Positions 55,779-64,000 of a DNA stretch of 64,000 bases are shown one piece after another (position 1 is the first letter of the stretch; each line of letters opens with the position of its first letter). The notes under the pieces are model-generated. The model did not search any database, had not been told where the DNA came from, and saw only the letters and a program-made list of their open reading frames with translations. Made by a program: the position numbers and the translations under genes. The stretch comes from Cognatundibacterium curvum (GTDB taxonomy: Bacteria > Pseudomonadota > Gammaproteobacteria > Burkholderiales > Burkholderiaceae_D): assembly GCF_014284235.1 (NCBI RefSeq), contig NZ_JACOGD010000004.1, positions 62,001 through 126,000 of the forward strand. Reading direction: 5' to 3'.

Positions 55779-57320
55779 TTAGTTCAAATACAGTGACTGA
55801 TACAGGTCCTGACATTGTGCACTCAGGCTGCCCGAAATCACCAGCGCTTTCGCTGCTTCGATATCCGGTGCAAAGTAGCGGTCTTTGTCGTAGAAGCTGA
55901 CCTTAGCACGCAGCAATGCATGTACCTGGCTCAGGGTGTCCGAGGTTTTCAGTGGTGCGTGGAAATCCACGCCCTGCGCCGCTGCCAGCAATTCAATGCC
56001 GACGATAGTCGCTGTGTTATGCGCCATTTCATGCAGGCGGCGTGCGCCATAGGTCGCCATACTCACATGGTCTTCCTGATTCGCCGAAGTTGGAATCGTA
56101 TCGACACTGGATGGATGAGCATGGGATTTGTTTTCGGAAGCCAGCGCAGCAGCGGTCACATGCGCAATCATGAAGCCGGAATTCAGACCCGAAGACGGCA
56201 CCAGGAAAGGTGGCAAACCAGAGATAGAGGCGTCGATCAACAATGCGATACGGCGTTCAGAAATCGAACCAATTTCCGCAATCGCGAGTGCCAGTGTATC
56301 GGCCGCAAACGCGACTGGCTCAGCGTGGAAATTACCACCGGAAATGACTTCGCCGGTTTCAACAAACACCAGAGGATTATCGGTCACGGCATTCGCTTCA
56401 ATCAGCAAAGTACGCGCCGCGTTATTGATGATATCCAGGCAGGCACCCATGACCTGAGGCTGGCAGCGCAGGCAGTATGGGTCTTGCACGCGCTCGTCAT
56501 TGACCAGATGGGACTGGCGGATTTCACTGCCGGTCAACAGCGAACGGTAAATCGCTGCAGTCGCGATCTGTCCAGGCTGACCACGGCTGCTATGAATACG
56601 TGCATCAAACGGTGCATCGCTGCCTTTAGCGGCATCGACAGACAAAGCGCCGGTAATGGTGGCTGCTTCCAGCAAACGCTCTGCCAAAAACAGACCATGT
56701 AAGGCCAGTGCGGTCGATACCTGGGTACCGTTAATCAGCGCCAGACCTTCTTTTGCGGCCAGCACCACCGGTGTAATGCCAGCTGCGGCCAGCGCTTCAC
56801 GCGCAGGCTGCAATTGTCCCTTAACGCGGACTTCACCCTCACCCAGCAGCGCCAGCGTCATATGCGACAATGGTGCCAGATCGCCTGAAGCACCGACCGA
56901 GCCCTTGACCGGTATGGCCGGCATAATGTCAGCGTTAACCATCGCGATCATGCTGTCGATCACCGAGGCACGGATGCCGGACACGCCACGTGCCAGGCTG
57001 GCGATTTTCATGGCCAGGATCAGGCGCACCACTTCATCGGAAATCAGTTCGCCGGAACCAACGGAATGCGACAGGATCAGATTACGCTGCAGCAGTTCCA
57101 GCTGCTCATCCGGTATGCGGGTCTTGGCCAGTTTACCAAAGCCGGTATTGATACCGTAAGCCGCATCGCCTTTGGCGACGATCTGGCTGATGGTATCGGC
57201 GGACGCATTAATCGCTGCATAGGCAGACGGCGTCAATTTCATGGTTTGCGGCTTGCTCCAGATCGCGCGCAAATCGGACAGGCTGAATTGGCCAGGTTGA
57301 ATTTCGAAACAGGTAGTCAT
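55779..57320 (-). CDS. hutH: Histidine ammonia-lyase
   Basis: The protein has 513 residues. It removes ammonia from histidine to give urocanate. The prosthetic MIO group forms from Ala144-Ser145-Gly146 in [25 protein letters not shown] and [15 protein letters not shown] (with FHAEP earlier) are diagnostic. It lies 157 bases downstream of hutU and 94 bases upstream of hutD. A GTCCCGGC/GCCGGGAC hairpin (57421-57459) lies in the gap before it. Confidence 0.97.
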   Translation of the reverse strand: MTTCFEIQPGQFSLSDLRAIWSKPQTMKLTPSAYAAINASADTISQIVAKGDAAYGINTGFGKLAKTRIPDEQLELLQRNLILSHSVGSGELISDEVVRLILAMKIASLARGVSGIRASVIDSMIAMVNADIMPAIPVKGSVGASGDLAPLSHMTLALLGEGEVRVKGQLQPAREALAAAGITPVVLAAKEGLALINGTQVSTALALHGLFLAERLLEAATITGALSVDAAKGSDAPFDARIHSSRGQPGQIATAAIYRSLLTGSEIRQSHLVNDERVQDPYCLRCQPQVMGACLDIINNAARTLLIEANAVTDNPLVFVETGEVISGGNFHAEPVAFAADTLALAIAEIGSISERRIALLIDASISGLPPFLVPSSGLNSGFMIAHVTAAALASENKSHAHPSSVDTIPTSANQEDHVSMATYGARRLHEMAHNTATIVGIELLAAAQGVDFHAPLKTSDTLSQVHALLRAKVSFYDKDRYFAPDIEAAKALVISGSLSAQCQDLYQSLYLN

Positions 57321-57420
57321 GGTTTTCTCTCTCTTTTATCTGCTCTGGTCAGGCGCTGAACTACAGCGGCATCCGGCATCAGAGTAACAGCTGGTTTATC
57401 TTTTCAAGCGACAAAAATTT

Positions 57421-57459
57421 GTCCCGGCTCAGCAATGCAGGCAGCAAGCGGGCCGGGAC
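57421..57459 (-). other. Hairpin between hutU and hutH
   Basis: GTCCCGGC (57421-57428) pairs with GCCGGGAC (57452-57459) around a 23-base loop. No T run; a possible processing or stabilising element. Confidence 0.4.
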
Positions 57460-57477
57460 GATGATGCGTAATTCAGC

Positions 57478-59181
57478 TTATTTAATCATAGGCAAATTCA
57501 AGCCTTCGCGCTTGGCGCAGGCGACTGCCTGTTCATAGCCAGCATCAGCATGACGCATCACACCGGAACCGCAATCGTTGACCAGTACGCGTGCCAGACG
57601 CTTAGCAGCAGCTTCAGTGCCATCGGCCACAATCACCATACCGGAATGCTGGGAATAGCCCATGCCTACACCGCCGCCATGATGCAAAGAGACCCAGCTG
57701 GCGCCACCGGCGGTATTCAGCAAGGCATTCAGCAAAGGCCAGTCAGAAACGGCATCGGTACCATCACGCATGCCCTCGGTTTCGCGATTCGGACTGGATA
57801 CTGAGCCGGTATCGAGATGATCGCGACCGATCACGACCGGTGCTTTGAGCTCACCGTTTTTGACCATTTCATTGAATGCGAGTCCGGCGATATGACGCTC
57901 GCCCAGACCCAACCAGCAAATACGTGCCGGTAAGCCCTGGAAGGCGATACGTTCACCCGCCATGTCCAGCCATTTGTGCACGCCTTTATTGTGTGGGAAT
58001 AATTCCTTGATTTTGGCATCGGTCTTGCGGATATCTTCCGGATCACCCGACAAAGCCACCCAGCGGAACGGACCTTTACCGTCGCAGAACAGCGGACGGA
58101 TATAGGCCGGTACGAAGCCCGGGAAATCGAAGGCATTTTTTACGCCGGTATCGAATGCGACCTGGCGAATATTATTGCCATAGTCGACAGTAGGGATACC
58201 CATCGCATGGAAGTCCAGCATTGCCTGTACATGCACCGCACAAGCCTGAGCCGCATCCGCCGTCAGCTTTGCATGTTGTGTCGAATCGTGCTGGGCAGCC
58301 TTCCACTGTTCCACGCTCCAGCCTATAGGCAGATAGCCATTGATCAGATCATGAGCCGAAGTCTGGTCAGTTACCAGATCCGGTTTCATGCCGCCCGCTT
58401 TGGCGCGCTTGACCAGCTCAGGCAAAATTTCAGCTGCATTGCCGAGCAAGGCGATGGAAACCGCTTCTTTACGTTCGCAATGCTGCTGTATCAGTGCCAG
58501 CGCATCGTCCAGGTCTTTCGCTTGTTTATCGACATAGCGGGTACGCAGACGGAAGTCGATGCTGCTTTGCTGGCATTCGATATTCAATGACACTGCGCCG
58601 GCAAAGCTGGCTGCCAATGGTTGCGCGCCGCCCATGCCACCGAGGCCAGCGGTCAGTATCCAGCGCCCACCCCAGTCGCCGTTGTAATGCTGGCGTCCGG
58701 CTTCGGCGAAGGTTTCATAAGTCCCCTGCACGATGCCCTGGGTACCGATGTAAATCCAGCTGCCTGCGGTCATCTGGCCATACATGAACAGGCCTTTGCG
58801 GTCGAGTTCATTGAAGTGTTCCCAGTTGGCCCACTTTGGGACCAGATTGGAGTTCGCGATCAGTACGCGTGGTGCATCTTCATGCGTCTGGAATACGCCT
58901 ACCGGTTTGCCTGACTGTATCAACAGGGTTTCATTGGCTTCCAGCGCCTTGAGTGAAGCCAGAATCTGGTCGTAGCACTCCCAGTTACGCGCAGCGCGGC
59001 CTATGCCGCCATACACCACCAGATGCTTAGGATTTTCAGCGACGGCCGGGTCCAGGTTGTTTTGTATCATGCGATAGGCTGCTTCAGCCACCCAGGTTTT
59101 ACAAACCTTCTCTGCACCATGCGGTGCGTGAATAACACGGCTGGCATCCCAGCGTGGATCATTATCTAAATGCGTCGTCAT
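57478..59181 (-). CDS. hutU: Urocanate hydratase
   Basis: The protein has 567 residues, the usual length. It converts urocanate to imidazolone-5-propionate with bound NAD. The ATG at 59181 has AGGAGA eight bases upstream; the frame open to 59223 adds 14 residues and is not used. Typical are [58 protein letters not shown] in parts and the C-terminal [17 protein letters not shown]. It is the first gene of the operon, with the operator upstream. Confidence 0.97.
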   Translation of the reverse strand: MTTHLDNDPRWDASRVIHAPHGAEKVCKTWVAEAAYRMIQNNLDPAVAENPKHLVVYGGIGRAARNWECYDQILASLKALEANETLLIQSGKPVGVFQTHEDAPRVLIANSNLVPKWANWEHFNELDRKGLFMYGQMTAGSWIYIGTQGIVQGTYETFAEAGRQHYNGDWGGRWILTAGLGGMGGAQPLAASFAGAVSLNIECQQSSIDFRLRTRYVDKQAKDLDDALALIQQHCERKEAVSIALLGNAAEILPELVKRAKAGGMKPDLVTDQTSAHDLINGYLPIGWSVEQWKAAQHDSTQHAKLTADAAQACAVHVQAMLDFHAMGIPTVDYGNNIRQVAFDTGVKNAFDFPGFVPAYIRPLFCDGKGPFRWVALSGDPEDIRKTDAKIKELFPHNKGVHKWLDMAGERIAFQGLPARICWLGLGERHIAGLAFNEMVKNGELKAPVVIGRDHLDTGSVSSPNRETEGMRDGTDAVSDWPLLNALLNTAGGASWVSLHHGGGVGMGYSQHSGMVIVADGTEAAAKRLARVLVNDCGSGVMRHADAGYEQAVACAKREGLNLPMIK

Positions 59182-59272
59182 GAATTGTCTCCTGTGAGGG
59201 TGGTTTTTCCGGGACTCAGTCATGCGCGATCACAACACAGACTGCAGCCATCGTCTTACACAAACTCAGTTT

Positions 59273-59290
59273 AAGTTGTATATACAACTT
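59273..59290. promoter_or_regulatory. HutC operator
   Basis: AAGTTGTATATACAACTT is a perfect 18-bp palindrome, matching the TGTATATACA-type sites bound by HutC. It lies between divergent hutU and hutC, so it should control both; urocanate is the usual inducer. Confidence 0.85.
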
Positions 59291-59417
59291 TTGCAAGCGG
59301 AATTTACATGCGACAATGCAGGAACTTAACGACCAGCCCGGACTCACACACTACAAGTGTGATTCACAGCGATCAGCACGTATTGACCTGAGTCCACCAC
59401 TTTTTAACAGGAAGCAC

Positions 59418-60128
59418 GTGTCCAGCACTCAAGCCAGCGCCCCCGCCTTTCAGGCGATCAAAGATTACTTATTGCGGGAAATTCAGTCCGGCACCTGGAA
59501 AGAAGGCCAGGCCATCCCCTCGGAAGCCATGCTGGCCGCGCAGTTTTCTGTGTCGCGCATGACCGTCAACCGTGCCGTGCGCGAGCTGACCAGCGAGCAG
59601 ATTTTGAACCGGATACAGGGCTCGGGTACCTATGTCGCGCAACAAAAATATCAGGCCACGCTGGTAGAAATTAAAAGTATCGCCGAAGAAATCCGTTCGC
59701 GCGGACATGTGCATCGCAGCGAATTGCATGAGCTCAGCGAAAGTCCCGCCAACGAACAGTTAGCGGCTGAATTTTTGGTGAAGCCCGGACACCGGCTGTT
59801 TCATTCGGTGATTGTGCATTTTGAAAATGAAGCCGCGATACAGGTCGAAGACCGCTGGGTCAATTCCAGTGTGACGCCGGAATATCTGCAGCAGGATTTC
59901 AGCAGTATGACGCCGAATGAATATCTGGTCGCAGTCGCCCCTTTGCAGGGTGTGGATTACCGCATCGAGGCAGTGCTGCCACCGCGCCAAATCGCTGACA
60001 TGCTGCATATTTCGACCAAGGAAGCGAGCCTGGTATTACATAGAAAAACCCGCTCGCAAGGAAAAATCGCAACCAGCGTGACCATGTGGCATCCGGGCAA
60101 ACAATACCAGTTCACCGGCAGCTTCTGA
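59418..60128 (+). CDS. hutC: Histidine utilisation repressor, GntR family
   Basis: The protein has 236 residues from GTG 59418, chosen because AGGAAG lies six bases upstream and because the length matches HutC (about 240); an ATG at 59316 gives a 34-residue head without homology features. The GntR winged helix reads IQSGTWKEGQAIPSEAMLAAQF, SVSRMTVNRAVRELT and RIQGSGTYVA. The UTRA-type effector domain follows (LVEIKSIAEEIRSRGHVHRS; YLVAVAPLQGVDYRIEAVLPP), which binds urocanate in the family. It is divergent from hutUHDI. Confidence 0.94.
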   Translation: MSSTQASAPAFQAIKDYLLREIQSGTWKEGQAIPSEAMLAAQFSVSRMTVNRAVRELTSEQILNRIQGSGTYVAQQKYQATLVEIKSIAEEIRSRGHVHRSELHELSESPANEQLAAEFLVKPGHRLFHSVIVHFENEAAIQVEDRWVNSSVTPEYLQQDFSSMTPNEYLVAVAPLQGVDYRIEAVLPPRQIADMLHISTKEASLVLHRKTRSQGKIATSVTMWHPGKQYQFTGSF

Positions 60129-60327
60129 AGCCGCGCACGTGAATTTGCACCAAGCCTGCCTGTTTGTTCAGCGCATGGTAACAGCACCGTAACAACCTTG
60201 ACTGCCAGAGCAAGTTACAATACGGGCTGCAGGAGTTGAAAAATGCAGGAGAAAGCGCCGCAGTAAAGCGCTGAAGTAATGCAAGTAAAGTCCTAAAACA
60301 GTTAAAGAAAATCAGAAAGGCCACACC

Positions 60328-60525
60328 ATGGCAAAGAAACAGGATCTCGATCCGGAAGAACAAGCGCTGATCGCCTGGTGCATAGAAGTGGAAACCCATC
60401 TGATCGCCGGTGGTGCGACCCGCGCTCAGGCGCAGGACCATATTGAAGAACAGATAGAATGGTTCACCGATCTGTATTTTGATGGCCTGACTCCGGAACA
60501 GGCAGCGCAGGAAGCCTTAGCCTGA
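60328..60525 (+). CDS. Small conserved hypothetical protein
   Basis: The protein has 65 residues. AAAGG precedes the ATG. It is acidic and helical: EEQALIAWCIEVETHLIAGG, ARAQAQ and EEQIEWFTDLYFDGLTPEQAAQEAL. The Asp/Gly-Leu-Thr-Pro-Glu turn at the end recalls small bacterial proteins of the type with C-terminal GLTPEEAA. Function unknown. It lies between hutC and the DUF2242 gene on the same strand. Confidence 0.7.
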   Translation: MAKKQDLDPEEQALIAWCIEVETHLIAGGATRAQAQDHIEEQIEWFTDLYFDGLTPEQAAQEALA

Positions 60526-60632
60526 ACATCGCAGTCAACGGGATCGCGCTGGCCCGCGTTGAGCTGACACGTCCCGCATAGGCAGTACCATTCTGCGCCG
60601 CGCTTTCGTCATATTTTTTAATATTGGTTCAG

Positions 60633-61286
60633 ATGAAAATGAGTCGTCGAATTTTAGTTTTATCCTCGCTATGCCTCAGCCTGATGCTGGGCGCATGTAG
60701 CACAGCCAGTAAGAACGCCGCCTTGCAGCACGAAGAATTTGGTGAGTCCGGCGTATTTACCCGCAGCTTCCCCGGCACCGAACAAAGCGCCTGCGAAGCT
60801 GCCAGACGCGCCCTGCTCAGTCAGGGTTATGTGATCAGCGACTGGAAACCGGCCATCATCAAAGGCCGTCGCAAATACCAGCATGATGCAGAAGTCCATG
60901 CTGAAATCGAATTCAATGTGGTCTGCGTCGCGGATAGCAAAGGCAGTAACAGCACCACCGTATTTGCCAATGCAGTGCGGGATCGCTATTCGCTCAAGAA
61001 AAGCAATACCTCGGCCAGCATAGGCGTGAGTGCCTTGGGCTCGGTGTCTTTGCCGTTTGGCTCTACCGATGATGCGCTGGTCAAGGTCGCCAGTGAAACC
61101 ATCCCTACCGGTCAGTTCTATAACCAGTTCTTTGATCTGGTAGAACGCTATCTGGATGCGAAAACCTATCCCAACGAGCCTGAGCCTGAAAAGAAAGAAG
61201 CTGAGAAAAAAGAAGCAGGCTCCGACAGCAAACCCGGCGCTGCATCTGCTGGTTCCGCTGAAGCAGAAAATCACGGCGATGACTGA
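60633..61286 (+). CDS. DUF2242 lipoprotein
   Basis: The protein has 217 residues from ATG 60633 (ATG at 60639 also possible). A lipobox (LGAC) lies at the end of the signal peptide. The domain reads GVFTRSFPGTEQSACEAARRALLSQGYVISD, typical of DUF2242, then FNVVCVADSKGSNSTTVFANAV and DRYSLKKSNTSASIGVSALGS. A charged and Ala-rich C-terminal tail follows (EPEPEKKEAEKKEAGSD). It overlaps the DUF3820 gene by eight bases. Confidence 0.88.
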   Translation: MKMSRRILVLSSLCLSLMLGACSTASKNAALQHEEFGESGVFTRSFPGTEQSACEAARRALLSQGYVISDWKPAIIKGRRKYQHDAEVHAEIEFNVVCVADSKGSNSTTVFANAVRDRYSLKKSNTSASIGVSALGSVSLPFGSTDDALVKVASETIPTGQFYNQFFDLVERYLDAKTYPNEPEPEKKEAEKKEAGSDSKPGAASAGSAEAENHGDD

Positions 61287-61521
61287 GGGCTTGCCATTCG
61301 CACGGCCACGTCAGGCCGATGATTTACAACGCCTGGTCAGCATGGCTATGCCGTATGGAAAATACCAGGGTCGTGTACTCGCCGATTTACCCGGCCATTA
61401 TCTGGGCTGGTTCGCGCGTCAGGGCTTCCCGAAAGGCGAGCTTGGACGCTTGCTGGAACTGATGTACGAAATCGACCACAACGATTTGCGCGAACTGCTC
61501 AGGCCGCTGCGCCATTCCTGA
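61279..61521 (+). CDS. DUF3820 family protein
   Basis: The protein has 80 residues. The ATG at 61279 overlaps the preceding stop. The signature MPYGKYQGRVLADLPGHYLGWFARQGFP is typical of DUF3820 proteins (putative quorum-sensing-related or exonuclease-associated, function uncertain). The C-terminal half is helical (LGRLLELMYEIDHNDLREL). The longer frame from 61156 overlaps the lipoprotein in another frame and is rejected. Confidence 0.9.
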   Translation: MTEGLPFARPRQADDLQRLVSMAMPYGKYQGRVLADLPGHYLGWFARQGFPKGELGRLLELMYEIDHNDLRELLRPLRHS

Positions 61522-61575
61522 AGCCTGACATCTGAGGCTGGCACTCGCGTTCAGCGCACCATCCCCGCCATAAAC

Positions 61576-61614
61576 AAAAAATCCTGCACCAGAAGACTGG
61601 ACGCAGGATTTTTT
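61576..61614. terminator. Bidirectional terminator
   Basis: AAAAAATCCTGC pairs with GCAGGATTTTTT; the loop holds a CCAG/CTGG inner pair. It lies between DUF3820 and the convergent exported protein gene. Confidence 0.92.
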
Positions 61615-61688
61615 GTTGACCTGAGCGGTAAGCGCGTACGGGCTAGGCAGTTAGCCTACCAGGCTGCCCGTCGCGCCGGATCGCTGAA

Positions 61689-62081
61689 TTACTTAGTTTC
61701 TTGTTTTTTGACTTTACCTGCAGCAGACGCTGGCAGGAATTTCATCGGGTCATTCGCACCGGCTGCATACGCAGTCGTGATGCTGGATTGACGCATGCAG
61801 GAAGCACCGAGTACGTTCGCATCTGCGGATGCAGAGTTTTTGCAGACTTGCAGTTCTTTGACGGTATTCAAAGGAATACCAGCTGCTGCTGCGACAGATA
61901 CGATAGCTTGTGGGTTAGCACCACTGGCGACCAGATTATCTACCGTTGCCTGCAGATTGGTGCTGCTGCTCAATGCGGTGAAAATACCATCCACCGACAC
62001 ATCCACACCTTCGGCCACAGCGACCGATGTACCACCTGCGATCAACAAACCTGCCACTGCCAGTTTCAAGAATTTTTTCAT
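61689..62081 (-). CDS. Exported hypothetical protein
   Basis: The protein has 130 residues. AGGGGA lies upstream of the ATG. A signal peptide (LKLAVAGLLIAGGTSVAVA) precedes a Ser/Ala/Val-rich domain with a helical pattern (LQATVDNLVASGANPQAIVSVAAAAGIPLNTV) and two Cys (VCKNSAS and SCMRQ). No family is recognised. It may be a small periplasmic structural protein. Confidence 0.75.
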   Translation of the reverse strand: MKKFLKLAVAGLLIAGGTSVAVAEGVDVSVDGIFTALSSSTNLQATVDNLVASGANPQAIVSVAAAAGIPLNTVKELQVCKNSASADANVLGASCMRQSSITTAYAAGANDPMKFLPASAAGKVKKQETK

Positions 62082-62318
62082 GACGTCCCCTTCAACGAAT
62101 AAGCAAAACTATTTTGCTTGAAGCAACTAATTCTAATGAAGAGATTTGTAAATGCAAAGCACAGATTTGCAATCAGAACGAAAAAATAAATAGCATTTCC
62201 GTACGGAAATTTAATTATTTACGTCAGCCTTCTTTTTGTGTTTATGAGAACGAAATTGCCAACTCTTCTAGGTGCGTTGTGATATTTTTAGCACAAATGA
62301 AAATGTCTGGAGAATACG

Positions 62319-62888
62319 ATGAATAGGTTAGTTTTGCTGAGAGGAATTTTAGTTCCATTGTTACTAACTCCAACATTCGTTAGTGCTCATGAAGAAACTG
62401 TAATTGAATGTACTGGCACTATTAAAGGTCGCGGGATAAATGCCCCAAAAGATATATTTATACCAAGTGAAGAAAAAATTACCCAACGGTATCTGATCGG
62501 TCGGGACTATATCAAAATCCCAATCGATGGCGCGACCAAAGACATGACGCTCAATTTATGCAAAGCCAATACGAGTCATTACCAGTTTGCATACAACTGC
62601 AAAATTACCAATAAACAACAATTCATTATCGACTGGTTAAATGAAAAAGATTTGGATCCAAGTTCCAGCACATTCTTTAAAAAATATTTAGACAAACCAA
62701 ATTCAGTCCTTGGTGACCGATTCATTTCATTAGACCGCATCAATTTAAGCGTCAATGATGAAGACTATTCTGTACATAGTCGTACAGACGCCAAATTAAT
62801 AAACAAAGAAATACACTCGAACACACAAACCTATTTTATTGTTGATGAGTTTAGGGGCAATTGCAAAAAACTACAGCCAAAGCTATAA
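62319..62888 (+). CDS. Exported hypothetical protein, AT-rich
   Basis: The protein has 189 residues. GGAG lies seven bases before the ATG. A signal peptide (LVLLRGILVPLLLTPTFVSA) precedes an apparently all-beta domain with four Cys (IECTG, NLCKA, YNCKI and GNCKK). I do not recognise the family. The gene and the 240 bases before it are clearly AT-richer than the neighbours, which suggests foreign origin or relaxed selection. Confidence 0.75.
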   Translation: MNRLVLLRGILVPLLLTPTFVSAHEETVIECTGTIKGRGINAPKDIFIPSEEKITQRYLIGRDYIKIPIDGATKDMTLNLCKANTSHYQFAYNCKITNKQQFIIDWLNEKDLDPSSSTFFKKYLDKPNSVLGDRFISLDRINLSVNDEDYSVHSRTDAKLINKEIHSNTQTYFIVDEFRGNCKKLQPKL

Positions 62889-62974
62889 ATTTTCAATCGG
62901 AGAGCAACCAAATCTGGCCGAATCACTCCCCGATAATCACATACTTGCGAACAGTATTAAATTCAAAAAAATAA

Positions 62975-64000
62975 TTACAACACGCGATACACCGGATAGC
63001 GGTTCCACTCCGGTTCACGGTAACGCTGGCAATGGGTAAAGATGAAATCCAGCACCGCTTCCTGATTATTTAACAGCTCAGGATGGGCACTCTTCCAGGC
63101 CTCAAATGCGGCGCGGGTTTCCGGCTCATCGCGCAGAATTTCTGCGGCGCTGTCTTCAAACACATAATCCGAATACGCTTCTTTTTTCTCCAGCACGCTG
63201 TTGAAAAAGCCCCAGCGGAACAGGCTGTCATGCGCTTGCGGTTCCAGCGTTTCCATCACATAGCGCGCCTGATCCTGATGCAGATGCACCAGATAATCAC
63301 CGGCTTCGGCATGCAGGGTTTCCATGCTGCTGCGCAGTTCCAGCTGATCGTGGAACATATGTCCCTCATACGCATGTGCACGGGTTTGTACGCTTTGTAT
63401 GCGATATACCTGCACTGACATTTCCTGATCAGCGCTGAGTCGTTCAACCTGCACGCCATTCCATTGCAGACGCTCGATCACATGACGCCAGGCTTGCGGA
63501 ATCAGATAAGCGCGTGGACGCTGCACCACGACATCGGCCACGAAGCGGTTGAAATATGGGATAGGCTTTTGCCAGGGCTGATTGCGGTCATACGACAGGC
63601 GCGTGTAATTGCCGATTACGCTGGGGCTGTACACGGCCTGGTAGCCACTGAATAAAAAGCTCGCTGGCTGGGTATGATCTGCACGCCATTTGACTGCCAC
63701 CTGTGGCTGGCTGGCAGCCGCTGCCCGTGCTTCGCGGCGCAGACGCTGAATTTCGCTGCCATGGCTGACCGTGAAAGCCAGCACACTGTCGACCAGCGCG
63801 CGCATGGATTCATAACGATCGGCGTAGGGCTTGAGCATATGCGTTTCCGGCATGAAGCCTATAGTGTGATGCAAGGCGGCATAGCCAGTCGAAAAGCGCG
63901 GCGTTTCCAGAAAATCCTCGATACCGTGATCCGGAATATCTTTGACCGGATTCACATACGGGCAAGTCGGCCAGCCACGCTGCGTCATATCGGCATAAAT
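62975..64000 (-). CDS. M14-family metallocarboxypeptidase, 5' end outside window
   Basis: The frame is open to the right window edge, so only the C-terminal 341 residues are seen; the ATG at 63988 is internal or accidental. The visible part starts with IYADMTQRGWPTCPYVNPVKD and contains YAALHHTIGFMPETHMLKPYADRYESMRA, which fits the region with the catalytic Glu (ETHM) of M14 carboxypeptidase-like proteins, followed by a long C-terminal extension (PRAYLIPQAWRHVIERLQWNGVQVERL in parts, LRSSMETLHAEAGDYLVHLHQDQA). The zinc-binding N-terminal motif would lie to the right of the window. Confidence 0.85.
   Translation of the reverse strand: MYADMTQRGWPTCPYVNPVKDIPDHGIEDFLETPRFSTGYAALHHTIGFMPETHMLKPYADRYESMRALVDSVLAFTVSHGSEIQRLRREARAAAASQPQVAVKWRADHTQPASFLFSGYQAVYSPSVIGNYTRLSYDRNQPWQKPIPYFNRFVADVVVQRPRAYLIPQAWRHVIERLQWNGVQVERLSADQEMSVQVYRIQSVQTRAHAYEGHMFHDQLELRSSMETLHAEAGDYLVHLHQDQARYVMETLEPQAHDSLFRWGFFNSVLEKKEAYSDYVFEDSAAEILRDEPETRAAFEAWKSAHPELLNNQEAVLDFIFTHCQRYREPEWNRYPVYRVL

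Overview
The window looks like chromosome of a beta-proteobacterium of the order Burkholderiales, most likely Oxalobacteraceae (an Undibacterium-like relative is my guess from gene order and moderate GC; a 16S or ribosomal-protein comparison would settle it). The run ribF-ileS-lspA-coaBC-dut, the clpS-clpA pair, a convergent icd and a complete hut operon are typical of that group. No rRNA, tRNA or CRISPR array was seen.

Region 1-2.8 kb is accessory DNA: an integron gene-cassette array. Five short, AT-richer, unrelated ORFs all point right and are separated by attC-like sites, one of which (899-968) is a textbook attC. The first cassette (cut by the window edge) carries a HEPN-type R-x4-H motif; others encode a membrane-anchored zinc ribbon, a small membrane protein and a secreted protein. 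The integrase would lie to the left, outside the window.

Region 3.0-8.8 kb is mostly minus-strand housekeeping: DUF924 protein, small exported protein, lepB, gapA, a GNAT acetyltransferase and tkt. A 12-bp tandem repeat and a small possible leader ORF lie in front of gapA. Region 9.0-12.3 kb is a plus-strand polyamine cluster: a fused AdoMet decarboxylase-spermidine synthase, a DUF1190 (YgiB-like) lipoprotein ending in Gly-Gly-Gly, a glutathionylspermidine-synthase-like ATP-grasp ligase and a DUF350 membrane protein. It is the most system-like locus in the window and may attach a polyamine to a peptide or envelope protein.

Region 12.6-24 kb mixes an S9-family peptidase that has lost its catalytic serine (Ser to Gly), rsmE, a YidB-like protein, a secreted PHP-domain protein with two nearly identical Ig-like repeats, an unknown protein with Cys, His and Asp positions recalling papain-like enzymes, a DUF885 peptidase with an in-frame 12-bp repeat, a methyltransferase and a zinc ribbon. 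Region 24-34 kb holds ribF, ileS, lspA, coaBC, dut, a lipoprotein and clpSA. Region 34-42 kb has a cold-shock gene with long leader, a NarL-type two-component pair, icd, rluE-like, a DUF192 protein, rpsT, a GNAT protein and a VWA protein.

Region 42-49.6 kb has parE-parC flanked by signalling genes on the other strand: a tandem pseudo-receiver protein (both phospho-acceptor Asp replaced by Asn), an HPt-REC-REC-GGDEF diguanylate cyclase and a single-domain receiver. A very large DUF748/AsmA-like envelope protein follows. Region 53.8-60.1 kb is the histidine-utilisation locus: hutUHDI on the minus strand, divergent from hutC, with a perfect 18-bp palindromic operator between them. The right end holds small lipoproteins and exported proteins and the 3' part of an M14-family carboxypeptidase cut by the window edge. 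Rho-independent terminators separate most transcription units.
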